64,000 nt of DNA from Solibaculum mannosilyticum (GTDB lineage: Bacteria; Bacillota; Clostridia; Oscillospirales; Acutalibacteraceae), in contig NZ_AP023321.1 of NCBI RefSeq assembly GCF_015140235.1, positions 1,850,501 to 1,914,500 on the forward strand, given 5' to 3'. The position numbers and the translations under genes were made by a program. The first letter of the stretch is position 1. Each line of letters opens with the position of its first letter. Below, one piece after another: positions 49,088 through 57,524 of this stretch. The notes beneath the pieces were generated by a model. That model did not search any database and was not told where the DNA came from. It saw only the letters and a program-made list of their open reading frames with translations.

Positions 49088-49462
49088 TCAGGCAGACCCG
49101 AAGGCATCGCCTGCGTCAAATGCATTCTCGATGTGCCGCACCAGTGGCCTATCCTCGGTGAGAACTATCTCCACCACGTCAAATCGAGGCTGTAGATCTG
49201 GTCCATGCTCCATCCAATAAAGGGAGGCCGTTTTTACAATGTGCCGCTGTTTTGCCGCGTCTACCCACTCCTTGGGGGCGGCGATGGCCGATAGCGATCG
49301 GGTTTTGACCTCCACAAACACCAGATACCTCTCCTTTTGGGCAATGATGTCGATCTCTCCCCACCGGGTGCGGTACCGGCGGTCTACAATAGCATACCCC
49401 TTTTTCTCCAAGAGAATGGTCGCAATCTGTTCCCCAAAGACGCCTTTTTCAGCAGGCGTCAT
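49088..49462 (-). CDS. YraN/UPF0102 family nuclease-like protein
   Basis: 124-aa protein with the restriction-endonuclease-like fold motif G-E36-I-D38 ... E51-V-K53 ('GEIDIIAQ' and 'VFVEVKTR'). UPF0102 proteins resemble Holliday junction resolvases; their function is not settled. The start ATG overlaps the rnhB stop by 4 bases, the common rnhB-yraN pairing. Confidence 0.9.
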   Translation of the reverse strand: MTPAEKGVFGEQIATILLEKKGYAIVDRRYRTRWGEIDIIAQKERYLVFVEVKTRSLSAIAAPKEWVDAAKQRHIVKTASLYWMEHGPDLQPRFDVVEIVLTEDRPLVRHIENAFDAGDAFGSA

Positions 49463-50070
49463 GTCCGATCCCCCAACAGCTTGGTCAAAAAGGTTTTACG
49501 ATGCACCGGTGACGGTCCATATTGCAAAATCAATTCCCGGTGGAGTTTTGTGCCGTATCCCTTGTGTTTGGCAAATTGATACTGAGGATATTGTTCGTCC
49601 ATTTGGATGAGCAGGCGATCCCGGCTGACCTTGGCCAAGATCGAAGCTGCGGCGATGTTGGCCGAATGCGCATCCCCTTTGACCACCGCTTGGGCCGGTG
49701 CGGGGAGATGGGGCGGCAGACGATTTCCATCCACCAAGATATACTGGGGAGTGACATCTAACCCCGCTACAGCCCGTTCCATAGCCAGGTAGGTGGCGTT
49801 CAGGATGTTGACTTCATCGATTTCCTCCACCGATGCGCTGGCTACACACCAACTGAGAGCCGTCTCGACGATGACGTCGTACATGGCTTCCCTCTTTTTT
49901 TCCGTCAGCTTTTTGGAATCGTTGACCCCGTCGATGACACATCCTTCCGGTAGAATGACCGCCGCGGCATACACCGGTCCAGCCAACGGACCTCGTCCCG
50001 CTTCATCCACGCCGCACACCAAATGGTAACCCCGTTCTATTGCCTTCTTTTCATATTCCAGCCAATCCAT
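49459..50070 (-). CDS. rnhB: ribonuclease HII
   Basis: 203-aa enzyme removing ribonucleotides from DNA and RNA from RNA:DNA hybrids. The catalytic D22-E23 lie in 'CGVDEAGRGPLAGPVYAAA', a further Asp in 'ILVDGNRL', and the last in 'KVSRDRL'-flanked 'GDAHSANIAAASILAKV'. Length is normal. GGAGGGATAACCC precedes the ATG; rbgA ends 3 bases upstream, the usual rbgA-rnhB arrangement. Confidence 0.95.
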   Translation of the reverse strand: MDWLEYEKKAIERGYHLVCGVDEAGRGPLAGPVYAAAVILPEGCVIDGVNDSKKLTEKKREAMYDVIVETALSWCVASASVEEIDEVNILNATYLAMERAVAGLDVTPQYILVDGNRLPPHLPAPAQAVVKGDAHSANIAAASILAKVSRDRLLIQMDEQYPQYQFAKHKGYGTKLHRELILQYGPSPVHRKTFLTKLLGDRT

Positions 50071-50073
50071 GGG

Positions 50074-50943
50074 TTATCCCTCCATTTTCTCCGGCGTCTC
50101 CAGGCTGATGCGCCCCAGCTTGCCTCCCCGGAATTCATCCAGCACGGCGATGGACGCCCGTTCGGTGTCCACCTCTCCGCCTGAGATGAGCATTCCTCGT
50201 TTGCGTCCTATGAGCCCCAACAGCTCATAGGGCTCCACATCCAGATTCTCCAGGCCATAGCGCTCTTTGAGACGGTCGGGATATTCCTTGCTTAACAGTC
50301 CGATGAGACGGCAGGCCAGATGCTCCGTATCCACCACCTGATCTTTGACGGCGCCGGTGAAGGCCAGATGTTCCCCCACCATGGGATCGTCAAACTTAGG
50401 CCACAAAACGCCAGGCGTGTCCAACAGCTCGCCGCCCTTTCCAAACGAGAACCACTGGTTGCCCCGTGTGACGCCCGGTTTATCGGCCACCTTGGCCTTG
50501 GCCCCTCGGGACAGGCGATTGATCAGCGACGACTTGCCCACATTGGGGATGCCCACCACCATGACCCGGATGGGTTGTTTGCCCATGCCTTTTTTCTCCC
50601 AGGCGGCGATACGGTCCTTCAGTACCTCCCGGCACAGAGGCAGAACTTGATTAACCCCTTTTCCCTTGTTGCACTCCACCGCCAATGCCGGGATGTTTTT
50701 TCCCTCAAACCATTTGATCCACCGGGCCGTCACAGCTGGATCGGCGGCGTCGCTTTTGTTCAAAAGCACGATGCGCGGTTTACCTCCCAGGATGGATGCC
50801 AGATCCGGATTCCGGCTGCTGTAGGGGATGCGGGCGTCCAAAATCTCGGCCACCATGTGGGTCAGCGGCAACGCCTTTTGCATCTGCCGTTTTGTCTTGG
50901 TCATGTGCCCAGGAAACCACTGGACGTCGGTATACTCACTCAT
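50074..50943 (-). CDS. rbgA: RbgA/YlqF ribosome-biogenesis GTPase
   Basis: 289-aa circularly permuted GTPase needed for late 50S assembly. Motif order is G4 ('LLNKSDAAD') before G1 ('GIPNVGKSSLIN') and G3 ('DTPGVLWPKF'), the YlqF/YawG hallmark; 'VQWFPGHMTKTKR' is the conserved N-terminus. ATG at 50943 follows GGAGGATTCAGT; the longer frame to 51000 has no ribosome site. Confidence 0.95.
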   Translation of the reverse strand: MSEYTDVQWFPGHMTKTKRQMQKALPLTHMVAEILDARIPYSSRNPDLASILGGKPRIVLLNKSDAADPAVTARWIKWFEGKNIPALAVECNKGKGVNQVLPLCREVLKDRIAAWEKKGMGKQPIRVMVVGIPNVGKSSLINRLSRGAKAKVADKPGVTRGNQWFSFGKGGELLDTPGVLWPKFDDPMVGEHLAFTGAVKDQVVDTEHLACRLIGLLSKEYPDRLKERYGLENLDVEPYELLGLIGRKRGMLISGGEVDTERASIAVLDEFRGGKLGRISLETPEKMEG

Positions 50944-51019
50944 ACTGAATCCTCCGTATACAACAAATGTGCATGGACTGGAAAACCTGTCCCTGCACAT
51001 TTGATTTTTCTTTTTTCAC

Positions 51020-51604
51020 TTAATCAACGCTGCCAAAATCGGAAAACGGCAGGAATCGGAACAACGCTTTGCCTACAATGTGGTCCACCTTGGCAAAGCC
51101 GAAATAACGGCTGTCCGACGAATTGTTTCGATTGTCGCCCAGCACAAAGATACATCCCTCCGGCACCGTCACCGGATACTCAAAGGGGTAAACGCCCTGG
51201 TCACGGATAGGGCCGCTGACATAAGGTTCATAAAGTTCTTCGCCATCTACATACACTTTGTGCTGATTAAAATCGATGTTGACCGTCTGCCCTTCGGTGG
51301 CGATGACCCTCTTGATTAAGGGATGGTCGTATCCCGGTTGGCGCACTACCACAATGTCGCCGTCTTCCGGGGTATAAAACATGCTGGATACCAGGATGCG
51401 ATCCTTATTGTGGAGCGTAGGCTGCATGGACCGTCCCTGCACCTGTACCGTATGGAACACAAATCCAAACACAATGACCACTACGGCCAATGCGGCGCAA
51501 ATGGTCTTCATCCAATCTTCAGCATCCAAAAAGCGGCGCAGGGAAAAAGTATCCACCAAGCCGTCCACCCTGCTGGGAACGTCCTGTTTCTTTTCTCGGG
51601 CCAT
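51020..51604 (-). CDS. lepB: type I signal peptidase (second copy in tandem)
   Basis: 194-aa membrane serine protease that removes signal peptides from secreted proteins. One TM (about 33-52) is followed by catalytic S59 ('VQGRSMQPTL') and K98 ('HPLIKRVIA'), and 'GDNRNNSSDSRYFG' is box E. I take ATG at 51604 with GGAGGTG upstream. It is 35 bases downstream of a paralog with the same layout; tandem or multiple copies are common in Firmicutes. Confidence 0.93.
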   Translation of the reverse strand: MAREKKQDVPSRVDGLVDTFSLRRFLDAEDWMKTICAALAVVVIVFGFVFHTVQVQGRSMQPTLHNKDRILVSSMFYTPEDGDIVVVRQPGYDHPLIKRVIATEGQTVNIDFNQHKVYVDGEELYEPYVSGPIRDQGVYPFEYPVTVPEGCIFVLGDNRNNSSDSRYFGFAKVDHIVGKALFRFLPFSDFGSVD

Positions 51605-51639
51605 CTGGTTTACCACCTCCATCGCCCCAAATGTCAAAA

Positions 51640-52245
51640 TCAATCCAAGGCGCCAATATCGGGTAAGGGGAAGATTCGGAAAACAGCCTCCCCTAAAATC
51701 TGATCTTCCCGGATAAAGCCGAGATCCCGGCTATCGGAAGAATCGTTTCGATTGTCTCCCATAACAAATACGCAGTTCTCCGGCACCGTCACCGGGTACT
51801 GGAACCCATAAATCCCTTTGAGATGGGTCAGTTCCTTGATGTACGGCTCCGATAAAACCTGGCCGTCCACCTGGACCGTTCCCGATTCAAAGTCGATATT
51901 GATGGTCTGCCCCTCGGTGGCGATAACCCTTTTGATCAATGGTTTCTTGTGGATGGTGTCCTTGGTGATGACCACAATATCCCCTTGCTCGGGCTCATAA
52001 AACAGATGGGAGACAATGACACGGTCACCCGTGTGCAGCGTGGGAAGCATCGAGTCGCCGTCCACCATGACGATTTTAAAGACAAAGCCAAAAAGAATAA
52101 CCACCGCGGCCAACGCAAAGGCGACGGCTTCTACCCACTCATTGAAGTTGAAAAATCCCCGACAGCCTTTCTTCGGGACCAGCGGGACCGCCACACCGCT
52201 TCGCTCCGGAGCCGCATAGTTTTGGGATGGACCATTCAAACCCAT
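51640..52245 (-). CDS. lepB: type I signal peptidase (first copy in tandem)
   Basis: 201-aa signal peptidase. TM about 38-58, catalytic S65 ('VDGDSMLPTL') and K105 ('KPLIKRVIA'), box E 'GDNRNDSSDSRDLG'. The N-terminal 35 residues are unusually polar ('PSQNYAAPERSG', 'PKKGCRG') compared with its neighbour. AGGAGG is only three bases before the ATG at 52245; TTG at 52239 is an alternative start. It follows the rplS terminator. Confidence 0.93.
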   Translation of the reverse strand: MGLNGPSQNYAAPERSGVAVPLVPKKGCRGFFNFNEWVEAVAFALAAVVILFGFVFKIVMVDGDSMLPTLHTGDRVIVSHLFYEPEQGDIVVITKDTIHKKPLIKRVIATEGQTINIDFESGTVQVDGQVLSEPYIKELTHLKGIYGFQYPVTVPENCVFVMGDNRNDSSDSRDLGFIREDQILGEAVFRIFPLPDIGALD

Positions 52246-52272
52246 CCACCTCCTTTTTGGACTCTAGAAAGC

Positions 52273-52300
52273 AAAAAAGGGACAATACTGTCCCTTTTTC
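52273..52300 (-). terminator. terminator of rplS
   Basis: AAAAAGGGACA pairs with TGTCCCTTTTT around a four-base loop, 12 bases after the rplS stop; symmetric T-runs make it work on both strands. Confidence 0.9.
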
Positions 52301-52311
52301 CAAAAAGCCGC

Positions 52312-52656
52312 TTAGCGAATCTTCTCTTTCACCTTGGCAGCCTTGCCCACACGATCGCGCAGATAATACAGCTTGCTTCTGCGGACACGGCCCATACGGA
52401 CGATATCCACGCCCTGTACGTTGGGGGAATGGATGGGGAAAACTCTCTCCACGCCGACGCCGTAGGAAACGCGGCGGACGGTGAAAGTCTCGGCAATGCC
52501 GCTGCCTTTGCGGGCGATAACAGTGCCCTCGAAGTCCTGAATTCTCTCGCGGTTACCCTCGCGGATGTTCACGTGAACACGCACGGTGTCACCGATGTTG
52601 AACTGGGGGGGAGCTGCTTTCAGGCTGGGGGCTGCGATGTGTTTCAATGCGTCCAT
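52312..52656 (-). CDS. rplS: 50S ribosomal protein L19
   Basis: 114-aa protein at the 30S-50S interface. '[35 protein letters not shown]' and '[13 protein letters not shown]' are canonical. ATG at 52656 follows GGAGGATTTTTGAA; a frame open upstream to 52686 starts in the leader. No trmD or rimM is adjacent, unlike the usual rpsP-rimM-trmD-rplS order. Confidence 0.97.
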   Translation of the reverse strand: MDALKHIAAPSLKAAPPQFNIGDTVRVHVNIREGNRERIQDFEGTVIARKGSGIAETFTVRRVSYGVGVERVFPIHSPNVQGVDIVRMGRVRRSKLYYLRDRVGKAAKVKEKIR

Positions 52657-52902
52657 TTCAAAAATCCTCCTTAGCAATCCAGGCATTCATACCCTTTCCT
52701 TCGGGCGGAAAGGCAGAGGACTACCCGCTTTCATGTCACGGTATTACCGGGCATCAAACCCCGATCGGCTGGGAGCCGACGGAACAGCGCCGATGCGCTG
52801 ACGTTCACCCATGCTCCGCCAAAAGCGGACTCAAAGACCTTGCCGGCACAAACCTCATTGCAAAGCTGCATCACACATCTTTGACACAGGCGATAACGCA
52901 AT
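52657..52902 (-). ncRNA. long structured leader of rplS (L19-leader candidate)
   Basis: About 246 non-coding bases between the predicted transcription start and rplS contain several hairpins: AGCGCATCGGCGCT, TCGGCTCCCAGCCGA and CTTTCCGCCCGAAGGAAAG next to the ribosome site. L19 leader RNAs that regulate rplS are known in Firmicutes. I could not check the match to that model, so the family call is tentative. Confidence 0.5.
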
Positions 52903-52908
52903 GCGAAT

Positions 52909-52937
52909 ATTTTACCACATCTATCCCCCTGATGCAA
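52909..52937 (-). promoter_or_regulatory. promoter of rplS
   Basis: On the minus strand TTGCAT (52937-52932), a 17-bp spacer ending TGTGG and TAAAAT (52914-52909), an extended -10. Confidence 0.75.
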
Positions 52938-52984
52938 GGGATTTTAACAAATCTTTTCCCCTCTTCTATGCCCTTCCCGCCTCC

Positions 52985-53019
52985 CATATGCATGCTTGGC
53001 CCTTTTCCTTCATATGCAT
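52985..53019 (+). repeat. repeated CATATGCAT motif upstream of the M23 gene
   Basis: The 9-mer CATATGCAT occurs at 52985-52993 and again at 53011-53019, a 26-bp interval. No sigma-A promoter was found for the M23 gene, and a hairpin ACAGCC-CTGT-GGCTGT lies at 53052-53067. The role is unknown. Confidence 0.4.
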
Positions 53020-53085
53020 TGGTGAACCAAACTCCAATGCTCCAAACAAATGAACAGCCCTGTGGCTGTGACCCGAGGTGATGTT

Positions 53086-54174
53086 ATGTCTAATCCCGAT
53101 TTTCCCGAATTGCCCGAACTCCCAGATCCTCCCCAGCCGTCTGAACCTCCTCAAAGGCCGTATCGGCCTCAGCGTCCCTATCGGCCGGAAAACCGACGGC
53201 GTACTCGTCAAAGGCGGGATCGCTCCCGTCCGTCTTACGAGAGCGATCCACTGGATGTTCCTTCCCGATCCGCCCTTCCCGCACAGATGCTGGTGTGCGC
53301 CGTAGCGGTGGGAGCCGCCTTCCTGCTGCGGGCCGTGGGAGGGCCGATTTACGACGACATGCGTCAGGAGTACACCGACGCCATGTCTCACAGCATCTCT
53401 GTCAACCAAGCCATCGAGGAATTGGATGCCCTGGCGGTAAAGCATCCCTTTCTAAGCGGCATTGTGGAACCCATCAAATCGGTACAGGCCTTTTTCCAGT
53501 TTTCCAAGGACGACTCGTCCGCTTCGTCGGCGTCGGATTCCAGTGCGGCCTCTTTCCCTTCTTCATCAGCAGAGTCTTCCCAAAGTGCAAACGAAGCGAC
53601 AAGTCAGCCGTCCAGTGAAGCTCCCGCAGCGTCCTCCGCCCCTGCTGACGACGCCTCCCAACTCACCGGCGCCGGCGGCGAGGATCTTCCCGCCAGTTCC
53701 AGCCTGTCGGCCGAGGCTTCGGCTAAAGTGGCTCCGGAAGGCGCTTCCTTTGCCCCCTATTTCCTAACCGGCAGCTTCTATTCCCCCCTTTCCAGCGGCA
53801 TCATTACCTCCGACTTCGGCTACCGCAATCATCCTAAATCAGGGCAGGCCGGATTCCACAAGGGGTTGGACATCGCCGCCGACGAGGGGACGCCCATCGC
53901 CTGCGCCATGCCGGGCACCATCTCCCAGATGGGAGAGGATGAGACGGCCGGTAAATTCGTGCTGGTGGATCACGCCGGCGGGGTACAGACCTTTTACGGG
54001 CATTGCAGTGAATTTGTCGCCTAGGACGGCGCTTCGGTCCGCGCAGGCGAGACCTTGGCATTGGTGGGCAGCACAGGTGATTCCACCGGTCCCCACGTCC
54101 ATTTGGAAATCCGCATCAACGGCGTCGCCCACGATCCCGCCCGTCTGTTGGAAAGCGTCTACAAGCATATGTGA
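53086..54174 (+). pseudogene. membrane-anchored M23 (LytM) peptidase, interrupted by TAG
   Basis: The reading frame from ATG at 53086 (GAGGTGA upstream) gives 312 residues to TAG at 54022-54024, then continues in the same frame for 49 more codons to TGA at 54172. Layout: Pro/Arg-rich cytoplasmic N-terminus (1-60), TM at about 66-84, a Ser/Ala-rich linker (143-220), then an M23 domain with zinc ligands H258 and D262 ('GFHKGLDIA'). The third ligand motif HVH (337-339) lies after the stop, as do 'RAGETLALVG' and the final strands. The protein made without read-through lacks part of the zinc site. N-in, one TM and a LytM domain directly before a SpoIVFB-like protease resembles SpoIVFA, but the SpoIVFA identity is inferred from context. 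A sequencing error is possible. Confidence 0.8.
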
Positions 54175-54220
54175 CTGCACGCACCTTTCTCGGATTTCAT
54201 TTTTAAAGTGAGGTGACGCC

Positions 54221-54844
54221 TTGGAATGTAAGCTTCTCGGATGCCGCATCCGTATCAGCGTCACTTTTGTCACCCTTGTGGCTGTGACCGTCATCTTGGA
54301 CCGGTCGGGTATGGCGGCCTGGACCATCGGATCGGCCTTTCTCCACGAATGCGGGCATTTCATCGCCTTTTACCTGCTGGGATGTCCTCCCACGAGGGTG
54401 GAGCTTCTCCCCTTCGGCATGCGCATGGAGACTTCCAAAGAAGCCCCTTTGGGATATGCCAAGGAAGCTGTCGCCTGCCTTTCGGGACCCATGGTCAACT
54501 TTCTGCTCTTTTTCCTGTTTAGCGTCCTGGGCAAGACCTTGGCCCTTTCATGGATGGCGGCGCCGGCCGCCGTCAATCTGGTGCTGGGCTCCTTTAACCT
54601 GTTGCCCATTGTCCCCCTGGACGGAGGGAATGCTCTCTTCTGTATCTTATGCCTTTTTCTGGAGGAAAAGTGGGTGGGTCGCATCAGCTGTGTGCTGTCG
54701 GTAGCGGTGCTGTTGCCGGTGGCCATTCTCTCCTTCTACATCATGCTGCGCAGTGGATTTAACATCACATTGCTGGTCACGGTAAGCTATCTTATTTTGC
54801 TGTTTGCCAAAAGTCAGAGACACGGCCACTCGATTCATGGTTGA
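54221..54844 (+). CDS. site-2 protease family protein (SpoIVFB-like, M50)
   Basis: 207-aa intramembrane zinc protease. The metal motif HECGH (42-46) sits in an N-terminal TM, the conserved LSGPMVN is at 88-94, and the third ligand region 'NLLPIVPLDGGNAL' includes D134. It has five or six TM segments and no PDZ or CBS domain; SpoIVFB carries a C-terminal CBS domain that is not evident here. The TTG start follows GAGGTGA. SpoIVFB cleaves pro-sigma-K during sporulation under control of SpoIVFA; the upstream M23 gene is the natural candidate partner and it is interrupted. The substrate is inferred only. Confidence 0.85.
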   Translation: MECKLLGCRIRISVTFVTLVAVTVILDRSGMAAWTIGSAFLHECGHFIAFYLLGCPPTRVELLPFGMRMETSKEAPLGYAKEAVACLSGPMVNFLLFFLFSVLGKTLALSWMAAPAAVNLVLGSFNLLPIVPLDGGNALFCILCLFLEEKWVGRISCVLSVAVLLPVAILSFYIMLRSGFNITLLVTVSYLILLFAKSQRHGHSIHG

Positions 54845-54869
54845 ATTTCGTCGTGGTTTCGGGTATCAT
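54841..54869 (+). promoter_or_regulatory. promoter of the 205-aa membrane protein gene
   Basis: TTGAAT (54841-54846, overlapping the preceding TGA stop), a 17-bp spacer and TATCAT (54864-54869). Confidence 0.6.
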
Positions 54870-54906
54870 GAAAGGAGCTTTCAAAAATAGGACGTGAATT
54901 AGTACT

Positions 54907-55524
54907 ATGAGTCATTCCCCTCTCTCCCCTTTAACGGAAAAGAAATCCGGCATCCGAACCAAGCATTTCTTGATTTTCATCGGCATTGTGGCGGTGCTTT
55001 GGATCATTTTTGCCTTCCTCTATTTGGCCAGCAGCACTTATGCAAAGGACAAATTGGAAGACGGCGCTCAAGCTTATTTGTCCGAGGCGTCGGGGCAGGA
55101 CCCCGCCTATGAAAACGCCTCTCTGGTGGACAGTCAGGACGACGGCAATTACACCTACGTTATCATGGAACTGACCGACGGCCGTCACGCCTTTGTGTGC
55201 TTTGAGACTAATTGGAGCTCCTTCGGTCGTTATCAGCCCATCGCCGGACGCATTCCCTTGGTCAACGACCAGCAGTCGTCCGCCGATATCCACACCTTTG
55301 TGTACAAAAAGGACGATATGGTGATCTACTCCATCTTCGGCCCCAATAAGACCGATTTGGAGGCGCTCAACATGTATGTCTACTCCTCCACCAACGGCCA
55401 GCTCCTGGACAGCAAACAATACGACACCGCCGGGGAGGAGTATCTCCTGTGCACCTACCGTGTCCGTGTCCACGACGAAACCGGCATCCAGATCAAGACC
55501 AATATCGACGATCTAATCGGGTAA
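54907..55524 (+). CDS. unknown single-pass membrane protein
   Basis: 205 aa. A short basic cytoplasmic N-terminus (about 1-20) is followed by one TM (about 21-43, 'FLIFIGIVAVLWIIFAFLYLA') and an extracytoplasmic domain of about 160 residues with no motif I recognise, rich in Asp/Tyr/Thr and predicted beta. It has its own promoter and a strong terminator, so it is monocistronic. The ribosome site before ATG at 54907 is weak. It lies between the SpoIVFB-like gene and the radical-SAM pair. Function unknown. Confidence 0.75.
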   Translation: MSHSPLSPLTEKKSGIRTKHFLIFIGIVAVLWIIFAFLYLASSTYAKDKLEDGAQAYLSEASGQDPAYENASLVDSQDDGNYTYVIMELTDGRHAFVCFETNWSSFGRYQPIAGRIPLVNDQQSSADIHTFVYKKDDMVIYSIFGPNKTDLEALNMYVYSSTNGQLLDSKQYDTAGEEYLLCTYRVRVHDETGIQIKTNIDDLIG

Positions 55525-55545
55525 CTATCTTTGTGACAGAATAAT

Positions 55546-55586
55546 CAGAGACGCCTTGTGACAAGTGAGGCGTCTCTGTTTTTTTA
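55546..55586 (+). terminator. terminator after the 205-aa protein gene
   Basis: CAGAGACGCCT (55546-55556) pairs with AGGCGTCTCTG (55568-55578), followed by seven T. Confidence 0.93.
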
Positions 55587-55618
55587 TTGGATCACACGGT
55601 ATCCGGACTCGACGGGGA

Positions 55619-55647
55619 TTGAAAAGAAGCGCTATTTTTAGTATAGT
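55619..55647 (+). promoter_or_regulatory. promoter of the radical-SAM operon
   Basis: TTGAAA (55619-55624), a 17-bp spacer and TATAGT (55642-55647), 45 bases before the start codon. Confidence 0.8.
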
Positions 55648-55691
55648 TAAGGGAAGAACATCGAATGTTACCACACTGTTTGGAGGTACTC

Positions 55692-57524
55692 ATGCGCCAA
55701 GAAATTGACCACATCCTTCCCCTGGTCCAAAAACCGGGACGTTACGCCGGCGGGGAGCTCAACTGCATCCTCAAGGACCCGAATCAGGTGAAGATGCGCA
55801 TCGCCTTTTGTTTTCCCGATGTCTATGAGGTGGGCATGTCCCATCTAGGCATGAAGATTTTGTACGGTTTGTTCAACCAGTCGCCGGACATCTGGTGTGA
55901 ACGCGTCTTTGCCCCGTGGCCGGATATGCAGGAACAGATGGAGCGTCACGACATCCCCCTCTTCGCCCTGGAGAGCCGGGATGCTGTGGGGCAGTTCGAC
56001 TGGATTTGCTTTACCCTCCAGTATGAACTGAGTTTTACCAATATTCTCAATATGCTCCGTCTGGCCGGGCTGCCCATCCGGGCCGAGGATCGGGAGGATT
56101 TATGGCCTCTGGTGATCTGCGGCGGGCCCTGCGCCTGCAATCCGGAGCCACTGTGCGACTTTGTGGACGCCTTTATCCTAGGAGAGGGCGAGGAGGTCAA
56201 CATGGAGGTAGCGGACCTCTACCTCAAGCACAAGGAGATGGGTAGCTCCAAGCAGGAATTTTTAAAGGCCGCTGCACAAATCCCAGGGGTGTATGTGCCG
56301 TCGCTTTACGACGTAGCCTATCATGAGGACGGCACCATCCGGGCGGTGACGCCTCTAGACGGCGCGCCTGCCAAGGTGACAAAACGCATTGTGCAGGACA
56401 TGAGTTCCACCTATTATCCCGACAAGTTTGTGGTCCCCTACATCGAGGTGGTCCACGACCGGGCCATGACCGAAATTTTCCGGGGATGTATCCGTGGATG
56501 CCGTTTTTGCCAGGCCGGGTTTATCTACCGTCCCGTCCGGGAAAAGAACGCCCAGGTCATCGGGGAACAGTCCCGCGCCCTGTGCGAATCCACCGGTTAC
56601 GACGAGATTTCCCTGACCTCCCTCTCCACCAGCGATTACTCCCAGCTGCAAGAGCTGTTGCCCGATTTATTACAGTGGAGCGAGGAGCAAAAGGTCAATC
56701 TGTCCCTTCCCTCCCTGCGGGTGGATAACTTCTCCCCCGAGCTTTTGGAACAGCTGAACAAGGTTCGTAAAAGCGGTCTGACCTTCGCCCCGGAAGCCGG
56801 TACCCAGCGGCTGCGGGACGCCATTAATAAAAACGTATCGGAAGAGGAGATCATGCGCACCTGCCGCATCGCCTTTGAAGGGGGACATACATCGGTCAAG
56901 CTGTATTTCATGCTTAGCCTTCCCACCGAGACTTTGGACGACGTAGCCGGTATCGCTGAGCTGGGCCAGCGCATCGTGGATCTTTACTACCGCAATCCCA
57001 ACAAGCCCAAGGGCAAAGGGGTCCAGGTCACCATCTCCTGCGCCGTATTTGTGCCCAAGCCCTTTACCCCCTTCCAATGGGAGCCACAGGACACCATCGA
57101 CGTGGTCAAGGAGAAACAAAAGCATCTGGTGTCCTCCCTCACTACCCGCAAAATCAACTGCAATTGGCACGACGCTGAGACAAGTTTCTTAGAAGCGGTA
57201 TTCGCCCGTGGGGATCGCCGGTTGGGCAAGGTGATGGAGGCCGCGTTGGACAAAGGCTGTATCTTTGACAGTTGGGAAGAGTTTTTCAACTTTGATAAGT
57301 GGATGGAAGCGTTTGAAGCATGCGGCATCGATCCGGCCTTTTACGCCAACCGCCGCCGCTCTTTTGATGAAGTTCTTCCCTGGGATCACCTGGATTACGG
57401 GGTGGACAAGTCCTTCCTGATCCGGGAAGTAAAAAAGGCCTACGAGAGCCAGACCACGCCCCACTGCCGCTTGCAATGCTCCGGCTGTGGAGCCAACCGC
57501 TTGAAGGGAGGGCCTTGTTTTTGA
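55692..57524 (+). CDS. B12-binding-domain radical SAM protein (TIGR03960 type)
   Basis: 610-aa protein. An N-terminal cobalamin-binding-like domain (about 35-160) precedes the radical SAM core with the 4Fe-4S cysteines C266, C270 and C273 ('FRGCIRGCRFCQAGF'). Additional Cys residues occur at the extreme C-terminus ('HCRLQCSGCGANRLKGG'). The fusion and its partner gene downstream match the TIGR03960/TIGR03936 pair, conserved in Clostridia, usually beside rng and rplU. Reaction and substrate are not established to my knowledge; RNA or tRNA modification is a guess. ATG at 55692 follows TGGAGGTACTC; the frame opens at 55665. Confidence 0.9.
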   Translation: MRQEIDHILPLVQKPGRYAGGELNCILKDPNQVKMRIAFCFPDVYEVGMSHLGMKILYGLFNQSPDIWCERVFAPWPDMQEQMERHDIPLFALESRDAVGQFDWICFTLQYELSFTNILNMLRLAGLPIRAEDREDLWPLVICGGPCACNPEPLCDFVDAFILGEGEEVNMEVADLYLKHKEMGSSKQEFLKAAAQIPGVYVPSLYDVAYHEDGTIRAVTPLDGAPAKVTKRIVQDMSSTYYPDKFVVPYIEVVHDRAMTEIFRGCIRGCRFCQAGFIYRPVREKNAQVIGEQSRALCESTGYDEISLTSLSTSDYSQLQELLPDLLQWSEEQKVNLSLPSLRVDNFSPELLEQLNKVRKSGLTFAPEAGTQRLRDAINKNVSEEEIMRTCRIAFEGGHTSVKLYFMLSLPTETLDDVAGIAELGQRIVDLYYRNPNKPKGKGVQVTISCAVFVPKPFTPFQWEPQDTIDVVKEKQKHLVSSLTTRKINCNWHDAETSFLEAVFARGDRRLGKVMEAALDKGCIFDSWEEFFNFDKWMEAFEACGIDPAFYANRRRSFDEVLPWDHLDYGVDKSFLIREVKKAYESQTTPHCRLQCSGCGANRLKGGPCF

